A program made the position numbers and the translations under genes. A DNA stretch of 11,555 bases from Cytophagaceae bacterium (lineage in GTDB: Bacteria; Bacteroidota; Bacteroidia; Cytophagales; Spirosomataceae). The notes under the pieces were generated by a model that saw only the letters and a list, made by a program, of their open reading frames with translations, made no database searches and was not told where the DNA came from. Location of the stretch: contig JAIXRT010000272.1 in NCBI GenBank assembly GCA_027485075.1, forward strand, positions 1 through 11,555, written 5' to 3'. Shown piece after piece: positions 1 to 6,446 of this stretch (positions are counted from its first letter, which is position 1; every line of letters begins with the position of its first letter).

Positions 1-468
1 ATTCGACCGACCATCAAACGTGATCCAATTCGGATATTTGACGTAATCAGCCACTTTGGGGCGATTACCTGAAATCACAATCCGCAATTTATTTTTTACA
101 ATTAAGTCCTTATGCGGCTCCAACGCCTTAATGATTAATGGCAAGGTGGAATCTGAAGAAGTCTTGCAATCAATTAAAAATTGGTGAAAATTTCCCGCCT
201 TCCCAGCTTTTAAAACCTGAATAATTGGTTCCAAATACAGATTCTGAAGCGTGCGAGACGCCTTCAAATCTTTTACATCATGCGCAACCAACAACTGTCC
301 ATTCACCGCATACACATCCGATTCAATCGAACCAAAACCCAAAGAAAAGGCCTCGTAAAATGGCCTCTCATGTTCGTAATCATTGTGTGCATGAGCTTTG
401 GATACAATCGTCTGCGCCCACAATCCTGTCGAGCACAAAAGCAAAAACAAAATCGCGACTTTTTTCAT
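1..468 (-). CDS. Secreted GDPD/PLC-like phosphodiesterase (HAHNDY type), 3' end outside window
   Basis: The first 156 residues are present and the frame is still open at the left edge. The start ATG (466-468) lies one base after the stop of the pyruvate carboxylase gene, so the two are probably co-transcribed. Residues 1-18 form a Sec-type signal peptide (MKK, then a hydrophobic run, then LWA before Gln19), so the product should be exported. There is a Cys at 12, but its context (LLLC) is a poor lipobox. HAHNDY at 26-31 sits where classical glycerophosphodiester phosphodiesterases have HRG. ESD at 49-51, HD at 63-64 and IDCK at 99-102 match the later metal and catalytic strands of the TIM-barrel PLC-like phosphodiesterase superfamily. 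Known Bacteroidota relatives are annotated as PI-PLC/GDPD family proteins. The true substrate (phosphodiester lipid headgroup or other) is not known. The family call is fairly safe and the substrate is not. Confidence 0.8.
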   Translation of the reverse strand, partial: MKKVAILFLLLCSTGLWAQTIVSKAHAHNDYEHERPFYEAFSLGFGSIESDVYAVNGQLLVAHDVKDLKASRTLQNLYLEPIIQVLKAGKAGNFHQFLIDCKTSSDSTLPLIIKALEPHKDLIVKNKLRIVISGNRPKVADYVKYPNWITFDGRSN

Positions 469-469
469 C

Positions 470-853
470 TTATGGTTTCATGTAGTCACCCGATACAATC
501 CGTGTCTTCGGATCTGTTGGACGGTTATAGATATACGCATACGTAGTTATCTTCTTTCCCTTCAACGTAACCTCAACCTGCTCCCGAATAAATAGACTTT
601 TCTCCGGACGATCCGTTTCATATTCTTCATATTCATCTAAGACGTTCAACAACTTGACGGTATTCGATAACAAATACAATTCGCCTACTACCTTATCAGC
701 CGGGTTTGATGAAGGAATAATACCTGGATATTCAGCCACCTGGAACATTTGACCTTGGTAATTCGCCATACCCACATAATCCGAATTTCGCGCAATTAAA
801 CGATGTAAATCATTTCCACAATCGCGACGCAAGGTTCCATAAACGAAAATATA
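470..853 (-). other. GGCT/AIG2-like domain fused to the C-terminus of pyruvate carboxylase
   Basis: Residues 1160-1286 of the pyc product form an apparently complete gamma-glutamylcyclotransferase-like domain. It opens with YIFVYGTLRR, where YGTLR (1164-1168) is the family's substrate-binding loop. It contains GELYLL on the following strand, and LDEYEEYE where Glu1235 matches the family's catalytic Glu in LDxxExY. It ends with IREQVEV and a TYAYIYNRP strand. Standalone family members typically begin only a few residues before YGTL, so the fusion seems to have kept the domain from its own N-terminus. Known members release 5-oxoproline from gamma-glutamyl compounds, while many bacterial ones are uncharacterised. 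The key residues look intact, so catalysis is possible, but what it acts on next to pyruvate carboxylase cannot be read from the sequence. Confidence 0.85.
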
Positions 854-3800
854 TTCCTCCACATCTGGCTCTGGCAACTTCGCCTCTTCCAAGGTCAAGA
901 CCAAATCCTCCTGTTCAACTACCGTTCCCTCATTCAGCACCACATTACCTATGATACCCTCAAACGGCGCCGAAACAATCGACTCCATTTTCATCGCCTC
1001 AATGATATACAACGGTGCATTTTTCTTTACTTCCTCCCCTGGCTTCACTAAAATACGACTCAATCTTCCTTGCAACGGAGCACCAATATCTCCTTTGCCA
1101 GTCGCCTTCGCATGCTGCGCCCTTTCAACCTTAATGTTCTTATCTAATATTTTCAAGCGACGCGCCTGCCCATTCAAATCAAATGTAATATTTCGCAAAC
1201 CTGATTCATCTGGGTCCGACATGTATAAGTACTTGACTATGATGGTCTTACCAGGCTCAATCGTAATCATAATCTCCTCATCCTGCTTCAATCCGTAGAA
1301 GAAAGCCGGCGTAGGCATCATCGTCAAATCACCATAAAGTGCCTGATTTTTGTAGAAATCTTCATACACTTTCGGATACATTTTGTACGATAAATAATCA
1401 TAGAAGCCACCTTCGTGATCCGGGAATTTAACTTTGAAATTCGCATAATCCGTATCAAAATCGATTGGATCTAAGTGATCATTCGGACGTCCTTCATAAG
1501 GCACCTCTCCCTTCAAAACAATCTCTTGCAACTGTTTCGGGAATCCTTGATATGGCTGACCCAAGCCTCCTTTAAAGAAATCTTTTACCGATTCTGGGAA
1601 AGATAAGGTGGAACCTTTGGCATAAACATCCTCTGCTGATAAGCTATTTGCAGTCATAAAAATAGCCATATCTCCCACCACCTTAGAAGACGGTGTCACC
1701 TTCACAATATCACCAAACAAATTATTCGCCTCCGAATAATTAGCCTTCAATAACTCAAATTTATCACCCACACCCAACGCGATCGCTTGACCACGCAAGT
1801 TGGTGTACTGCCCACCCGGAATCTCATTATTATACACCTCAGCCGTCCCTGCCTTCAATTCAGATTCAAAAGGGAAATACATAGCACGCACCGCCTCCCA
1901 ATAATTCGAATATTGATTCAGCTTATCCAAATCCAATTTGGGATCTTTTTCGTGGCCTTTCAACATGGCCACCAACGAATTTAAGTTGGGCTGCGAAGTC
2001 AATCCAGACATTGAACCGATTGCTCCATCAACCACATCTACACCCGCGTCAATCGCCTTCAAATACGTAGCCGATTGAACTGAAGAAGTATCATGTGTGT
2101 GCAAGTGAATAGGAATATCGACCGCCTTCCGCAGTGCAGCCACCAATTTCTCCGCTTGTAATGGACGTAAAAGTCCTGCCATGTCTTTGATACAAAGTAT
2201 ATGTGCGCCCTCATCTTCCAGCTGACGCGCCATATCCACATAATATTGCAGGTTGTATTTTTGATTCGTAAATACATCTCCTGTGTAGCAAATGGAAACT
2301 TCCGCTAAACCAGGTGTGCGCTCACGAACCGCACGTATCGAAACCTTCATCGCCTCAATCCAGTTTAACGAATCGAAAATCCGGAATACATCAATACCCG
2401 CTTCGGATGATTTCTCCACAAACTTTTCAATCAAATTATCCGGATAGGCTGAATATCCCACGGCATTGGATCCTCTAAACAACATCTGCAAAAGCATATT
2501 CGGCATCGCCTCCCTAAACTCTTCCAAACGCTTCCAAGGAGATTCCTGCAAGAAACGCATCGCTACATCAAACGTCGCACCGCCCCAAACTTCCATCGAG
2601 AATAAATTCGGGAAAGATTTGGCAAAGCCAGAGGCGACGGCCAACATATCTTGCGTCCGAACGCGGGTAGCCAATAAAGATTGGTGCCCATCGCGGAACG
2701 TCGTATCCGTAAATAAAACTTGCTTGGTATCACGAATGTGCTTGGCAAATTTCTCTGGACCAAGTTCCATCAATAACTGCTTGTAGCCAGCTGGATATTC
2801 AGAAACATCTGATATAATCGGAATGATTGGTTGGCGGAATGGAGCGCTAGGCTTCACTTTAACATCCGGATTTCCATTCACAATCACCTCACCTAAATAG
2901 CGAAGTGCTTTGGTCGAACGGTCACGTGTAGGCTTAAAATTAAATAATTCAGGATGATTCGCGATAAACGGAACCGTACAATGTCCCTCTTGGAACACTG
3001 GATGGGTAATTACATTACGCAAAAATGGAATATTGGTTTTAACGCCACGAATTCGGAATTCCGTCAATGCCCGATTTAAGCGTTCAGCAGCACCGCGAAG
3101 TGTCCGACCTTTGGCAGAAATCTTAACCAGCATGGAGTCGAAATAAGGCGAAATTTTCACCCCAGGATAAGACGAACCCTCATCTAAACGTATTCCAAAA
3201 CCAGCCGCATTTCGGTAGGCAATAATTGTTCCAAAATCAGGTTTAAAGCCATTGGCTGGGTCTTCTGTTGTAATCCGACATTGAATCGCATAGCCATTTA
3301 ATGGGATTTTTTCTTGCGATTGAATGAATATACCCGGATCAGATAACTTATAATTTTGGGCAATTAAAATCTGCGTCCGCACGATATCAACGCCCGTAAC
3401 CTCTTCCGTAATCGTATGCTCCACCTGAATACGTGGATTCACCTCTATGAAATAGATATTTTCATCCTTGTCGACCAAGAATTCAACCGTCCCCGCATTG
3501 TAATAATTAACCGCCTTACCGATCGATAACGCGTATTGATATAATTTTTGCTTTGTTTCTTCCTTTAAGCCAAACGAAGGTGCAACCTCCACAACCTTCT
3601 GAAAACGCCGTTGGACCGAACAATCCCGCTCATATAAATGAACCAAGTTGCCATGCTGGTCACCCAACAACTGCACCTCAATATGTTTGGGCTCATTAAT
3701 AAATTTCTCAATAAATAACGTATCGTCACCAAAGGCATTTTTAGCCTCATTTTTAGCTTCTGAATGTGCTTTTTCTAATTCTGCCTCGGAGTAAACGACC

Positions 3801-4330
3801 CGCATCCCACGACCACCACCACCGGCAACAGCTTTCACCATGACAGGGAACGTAATGCGACGCGCTTCAGAAAGGGCATTTTCGTATATCGACATATCCC
3901 CTTTCGAATCAAGGATCATCGGCACGTTAGCTTTAAGGGCAGCAACTTTGGCTGCTACTTTATCCCCAAGCGCATCCATGGCTTCTGGAGAAGGGCCTAC
4001 AAATACAATGCCTTCTTCGCGGCACCGACGGGCCAACACTACGTTTTCAGATAAGAAACCGTAGCCCGGGTGAATTGCATCAATCTTTTTGGATTTACAT
4101 AACGAAATCAATCCTTCGATATCCAAATAGGGTTTCAAAGGCTCATTCTCTTTACCGATTTGGTAGGCCTCATCCGCCTTATAACGGTGAAGCGAATAAC
4201 GATCTTCAAAGGTGTAAACGGCTACGGTTCTGATTCCTAACTCAGAAGCGGCACGCATGATACGAATAGCGATCTCACCGCGATTCGCGATAAGCAGGCT
4301 GTTGATTTTGTTAACGTAGGATTTTGGCAT
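470..4330 (-). CDS. pyc: Pyruvate carboxylase with C-terminal gamma-glutamylcyclotransferase-like domain
   Basis: This cytosolic biotin enzyme of 1286 residues converts pyruvate, bicarbonate and ATP to oxaloacetate (anaplerosis, gluconeogenesis). The biotin carboxylase domain occupies about 8-455, with IANRGEIA near the start, the ATP-grasp glycine loop GGGGRG at 170-175 and EVNPRIQVEH at 296-305. The carboxyltransferase TIM barrel begins near 540 with TTFRDGHQS (metal Asp about 547), followed by the likely carbamylated Lys715 in CIKDMAG. An allosteric/linker region follows, then the biotinyl domain with EAMKM (biotinyl Lys1114). Ordinary single-chain pyruvate carboxylases are about 1150 residues and end just after this domain. 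Here the chain continues through a roughly 10-residue acidic/proline linker into a GGCT-like fold. I chose ATG 4328-4330 because MPKSYVNKINSLLIANRG fits the family N-terminus. An in-frame ATG at 4394-4396 would add 22 non-conserved residues. No Shine-Dalgarno is visible. The gene is divergent from pdxA. Confidence 0.95.
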   Translation of the reverse strand: MPKSYVNKINSLLIANRGEIAIRIMRAASELGIRTVAVYTFEDRYSLHRYKADEAYQIGKENEPLKPYLDIEGLISLCKSKKIDAIHPGYGFLSENVVLARRCREEGIVFVGPSPEAMDALGDKVAAKVAALKANVPMILDSKGDMSIYENALSEARRITFPVMVKAVAGGGGRGMRVVYSEAELEKAHSEAKNEAKNAFGDDTLFIEKFINEPKHIEVQLLGDQHGNLVHLYERDCSVQRRFQKVVEVAPSFGLKEETKQKLYQYALSIGKAVNYYNAGTVEFLVDKDENIYFIEVNPRIQVEHTITEEVTGVDIVRTQILIAQNYKLSDPGIFIQSQEKIPLNGYAIQCRITTEDPANGFKPDFGTIIAYRNAAGFGIRLDEGSSYPGVKISPYFDSMLVKISAKGRTLRGAAERLNRALTEFRIRGVKTNIPFLRNVITHPVFQEGHCTVPFIANHPELFNFKPTRDRSTKALRYLGEVIVNGNPDVKVKPSAPFRQPIIPIISDVSEYPAGYKQLLMELGPEKFAKHIRDTKQVLFTDTTFRDGHQSLLATRVRTQDMLAVASGFAKSFPNLFSMEVWGGATFDVAMRFLQESPWKRLEEFREAMPNMLLQMLFRGSNAVGYSAYPDNLIEKFVEKSSEAGIDVFRIFDSLNWIEAMKVSIRAVRERTPGLAEVSICYTGDVFTNQKYNLQYYVDMARQLEDEGAHILCIKDMAGLLRPLQAEKLVAALRKAVDIPIHLHTHDTSSVQSATYLKAIDAGVDVVDGAIGSMSGLTSQPNLNSLVAMLKGHEKDPKLDLDKLNQYSNYWEAVRAMYFPFESELKAGTAEVYNNEIPGGQYTNLRGQAIALGVGDKFELLKANYSEANNLFGDIVKVTPSSKVVGDMAIFMTANSLSAEDVYAKGSTLSFPESVKDFFKGGLGQPYQGFPKQLQEIVLKGEVPYEGRPNDHLDPIDFDTDYANFKVKFPDHEGGFYDYLSYKMYPKVYEDFYKNQALYGDLTMMPTPAFFYGLKQDEEIMITIEPGKTIIVKYLYMSDPDESGLRNITFDLNGQARRLKILDKNIKVERAQHAKATGKGDIGAPLQGRLSRILVKPGEEVKKNAPLYIIEAMKMESIVSAPFEGIIGNVVLNEGTVVEQEDLVLTLEEAKLPEPDVEEYIFVYGTLRRDCGNDLHRLIARNSDYVGMANYQGQMFQVAEYPGIIPSSNPADKVVGELYLLSNTVKLLNVLDEYEEYETDRPEKSLFIREQVEVTLKGKKITTYAYIYNRPTDPKTRIVSGDYMKP

Positions 4331-4354
4331 TCGATTAGATTTAATGCAGTCTAA

Positions 4355-4383
4355 CAAAAATGATAAAAATATTGGGATTTCAA
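4355..4383 (-). promoter_or_regulatory. Candidate Bacteroidota-type promoter for pyc
   Basis: Read on the minus strand, TTG (4383-4381) is followed after 18 bases by CATTTTTG (4362-4355). The second element differs in one base from the Bacteroidota -7 element TAnnTTTG, and the spacing is within the range reported for the phylum. Transcription would start about 20 bases before ATG 4330, inside the longer possible reading frame, which favours the shorter start. AT-rich DNA gives such matches by chance, so this is tentative. Confidence 0.3.
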
Positions 4384-4401
4384 CATCCTGCGCCATATAA
4401 A

Positions 4402-4412
4402 ATTTGGCAAAT
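4402..4412. repeat. Short inverted repeat ATTTG-G-CAAAT
   Basis: Perfect 5-bp arms around a single base lie in the divergent pyc/pdxA intergenic region, 72 bases upstream of the chosen pyc start. It is close to the perfect palindrome at 4425-4436. It could be one half of a regulator-binding area. Short dyads are common in AT-rich DNA, so on its own it is weak evidence. Confidence 0.4.
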
Positions 4413-4424
4413 ATTGAAATTTTA

Positions 4425-4436
4425 CAATAATTATTG
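4425..4436. repeat. Perfect 12-bp palindrome CAATAATTATTG between divergent genes
   Basis: The sequence equals its own reverse complement over all 12 bases and sits about 90 bases from each of the divergent starts (pyc 4330, pdxA 4529). An ATTG/CAAT inverted pair (4413-4416 and 4425-4428) leads into it, so ATTG-type half sites recur here. The position suits an operator shared by both genes, but no regulator is encoded nearby and function is inference. The palindrome itself is certain. Confidence 0.5.
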
Positions 4437-4484
4437 GGTTCGTTACTAAAAAACGGCAGGTTTAAAAAAATCCTATTTCCATGA

Positions 4485-4518
4485 TTCGAAAATTGTTAAC
4501 TTGCGAACCCTAATTTTA
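4485..4518 (+). promoter_or_regulatory. Candidate promoter for the pdxA operon
   Basis: TTCG (4485-4488) and TAATTTTA (4511-4518) each differ by one base from the Bacteroidota -33 (TTTG) and -7 (TAnnTTTG) elements. Their starts are exactly 26 bases apart, as expected. The implied leader before ATG 4529 is very short, which weakens the case. An overlapping TAACTTG at 4497-4503 is an alternative -7 element without a partner. Confidence 0.25.
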
Positions 4519-4528
4519 CCTAGCATTC

Positions 4529-5536
4529 ATGAGCGCATCGAAACCTTTTATCGGCATCACCCTTGGAGATTATAACGGCATCGGACCGGAAGTCATTCTC
4601 AAAGCATTGGGTAGCCAGCGTATTTTGAAATGGTGCACGCCAGTCATTTACGGTTCCAAAAAAGTGCTCGAATTCACGCGCAAACAACTAGAATTGCCCG
4701 AATGGTCAATCAAAGAAATTAAGGAATTAAGTGAAGCTGGTGTAGATCAAAGCTATGTAATTACGTGCTGGGACGACTCCAATACCCTAGTCGAACCTGG
4801 AAAAGTGACCCCTGAGGCTGGAAAAGCAGCTTTTGCTTGCTTAGATCGCGCTGCCAAAGACCTTGATTCCGGGGTGTTGTCGGCGATTGTTACGGCACCC
4901 ATCAACAAGCATAATATCCAATCGGAGGACTTTAAATTCCCAGGACATACCGAATATTTAACTGAACGTTTCGAAGCAAAATCATCGCTGATGATGCTCG
5001 TAAGCGACGAATTGCGCGTAGGTGTTGCCACAGGCCACTTGCCACTATTAGAGGTAAGTAAGGCATTGAACAAGGACCTTATCCGCGAAAAAATCACCAC
5101 GTTTTTACAGAGTTTACGCGAAGATTTCGCCATCGACAAACCTAAATTAGCCGTGTTAGGATTGAATCCGCATGCGGGTGAAGCGGGGCTGTTAGGTCAG
5201 GAAGAACTAGAAATTATCCAACCGGTCATCGATGAATTTAGAAGTAAAGGCAACCTGGTTTTTGGCCCATATCCGGCGGATGGATTCTTTGGAAAAGCAC
5301 AATTCAAGGAATTTGATGGGGTTTTGGGCATGTACCATGACCAAGGATTGATTCCATTCAAATACATAGCTTTCGAAACAGGGGTTAACTTCACAGCTGG
5401 CTTGCCTATCATCCGCACCTCCCCTGACCATGGAACCGCTTACGATATTGCCGGAAAAAATGAAGCTGATCCAAGCTCATTCTTGCACGCCTTCTTTTTG
5501 GCCATCGATTTAGTTAAAAATAGAATGAACGCATAG
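4529..5536 (+). CDS. pdxA: 4-hydroxythreonine-4-phosphate dehydrogenase PdxA
   Basis: This 335-residue protein has the usual family length. PdxA oxidises 4-phosphohydroxy-L-threonine with NAD(P) in the DXP-dependent route to pyridoxal 5'-phosphate. The product is used by PdxJ to make pyridoxine phosphate. The N-terminal signature is ITLGDYNGIGPE (10-21), with GDYN in place of the GDPxG of proteobacterial enzymes. TAPINK (122-127) and FPGHTEYL (137-144) bind substrate phosphate and hydroxyl groups. The three metal-binding histidines are visible as His170 (GHLPL), His215 (NPHAGE) and His270 (MYHDQG), and the C-terminal RTSPDHGTAYDIAG block is intact. It is the first gene of a tightly packed plus-strand cluster: the next ATG follows the stop after a single base. 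ATG 4529 is chosen because residue 8 already begins the conserved first strand. No ribosome binding site is visible, as is usual in this phylum. Confidence 0.96.
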   Translation: MSASKPFIGITLGDYNGIGPEVILKALGSQRILKWCTPVIYGSKKVLEFTRKQLELPEWSIKEIKELSEAGVDQSYVITCWDDSNTLVEPGKVTPEAGKAAFACLDRAAKDLDSGVLSAIVTAPINKHNIQSEDFKFPGHTEYLTERFEAKSSLMMLVSDELRVGVATGHLPLLEVSKALNKDLIREKITTFLQSLREDFAIDKPKLAVLGLNPHAGEAGLLGQEELEIIQPVIDEFRSKGNLVFGPYPADGFFGKAQFKEFDGVLGMYHDQGLIPFKYIAFETGVNFTAGLPIIRTSPDHGTAYDIAGKNEADPSSFLHAFFLAIDLVKNRMNA

Positions 5537-5537
5537 T

Positions 5538-6446
5538 ATGGCGAAACGCGTCTTAATCATCGATGAGGTACATCCTTCCCTAGCGAAGGACTTGCGCGCA
5601 TTGGGTTTTGATGTAGATGAAAAGCCCTATTTAAGCGCGTCAGAAGTAGACATTCAAGGATACCAAGGTCTGGTACTACGTTCCAAATTACCGCTTACCG
5701 CTGAATTTATCTCCACTGGATCTCTGGAATTCATTGCCCGCGCAGGTGCTGGATTGGACTTAATCGATCTCGCGTTTTGCGAGGCACATGGGATTGCTGT
5801 TTTTAGTGCCAACGAAGGCAATCGGGATGCGGTGGGCGAACATGTGATCGGCCAATTACTAAGTATCGCACGAAAAATAAATACGGCAGACACCGAGGTA
5901 CGCGCAGGAAACTGGAATCGCGAAGCAAATCGCGGTTGGGAATTACAAGGAAAGACACTTGGCATTATCGGCTATGGAAACATGGGCCAAAGTCTCGCCA
6001 AAAAATTACAAGGATTTGACATGAATTTGATGGCCTATGACAAATATGCCCCGGCCACACATAACTTGGAAGACATTTTTGACCAGGCCGACATCCTTTC
6101 GTTGCATGTGCCATTAACAGACGAAACGCGCGAAATGGTAAATCACGACTTTATCTCGAAATTTAAAAAACCAATCGTCCTGATGAATAGCTCGCGCGGC
6201 GCAGTTTGCTCAATGGACGCGCTCTTAGCTGGATTGCAATCAGGTCAACTAATTGGACTCGCCTTAGACGTTTTACCCAACGAACAAATCACCAGGTGGT
6301 CGGACGCGGAAAAGGCACGTTTTAGCGCTATTTCGGCCTTTCCTCAGACAATTTTTAGCCCGCATGTTGCTGGCTGGACCCGCGAAAGTTATTGGAAAAT
6401 AAACGACGCACTCATCGGAAAAATAAAAGCCTTTTATCAGCTATGA
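5538..6446 (+). CDS. D-isomer-specific 2-hydroxyacid dehydrogenase (SerA/PdxB-like)
   Basis: This 302-residue NAD-dependent dehydrogenase contains only the substrate and nucleotide domains. The Rossmann motif GYGNMG lies at 145-150, with Asp168 (AYDKY) at the end of the second strand, indicating NAD rather than NADP. The catalytic triad of the family is present: Arg220 (NSSRG), Glu249 (DVLPNE) and His276 (SPHVAGW). GAGLDLID (70-77) and the helix beginning at AVGEHVIGQLL match phosphoglycerate dehydrogenase-like enzymes. There is no ACT domain (SerA regulatory type) and no PdxB-type C-terminal dimerisation domain. It starts one base after the pdxA stop and its stop overlaps the mutS2 start (ATGA). 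The family is certain. The substrate could be 3-phosphoglycerate (serine synthesis) or, given the pairing with pdxA, 4-phosphoerythronate. That choice is inference. Confidence 0.9.
   Translation: MAKRVLIIDEVHPSLAKDLRALGFDVDEKPYLSASEVDIQGYQGLVLRSKLPLTAEFISTGSLEFIARAGAGLDLIDLAFCEAHGIAVFSANEGNRDAVGEHVIGQLLSIARKINTADTEVRAGNWNREANRGWELQGKTLGIIGYGNMGQSLAKKLQGFDMNLMAYDKYAPATHNLEDIFDQADILSLHVPLTDETREMVNHDFISKFKKPIVLMNSSRGAVCSMDALLAGLQSGQLIGLALDVLPNEQITRWSDAEKARFSAISAFPQTIFSPHVAGWTRESYWKINDALIGKIKAFYQL

Noticed and set aside
225..595. Overlapping plus-strand frames of 65-88 codons near the pyc/phosphodiesterase junction
   Set aside because: They run opposite two well-supported minus-strand genes and the translated products resemble no protein family.
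470..900. Fusion as a sequencing-error artefact joining two genes
   Set aside because: I kept the fusion as real because both domains are complete and in the same frame, with a sensible linker and no internal ATG just before YIFVYGTL. The raw reads cannot be seen here, so the doubt is noted in the finding.
4753..5139. Open frame on the minus strand (128 codons) opposite pdxA
   Set aside because: It is a shadow of the pdxA coding frame with no recognisable domain, and pdxA is intact and certain on the other strand.
6392..6442. Upstream in-frame start for MutS2 (17 extra residues)
   Set aside because: The added residues (MENKRRTHRKNKSLLSA) are read from inside the dehydrogenase gene and do not resemble a MutS2 N-terminus. 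ATG 6443 overlaps the preceding stop as ATGA and fits the family.
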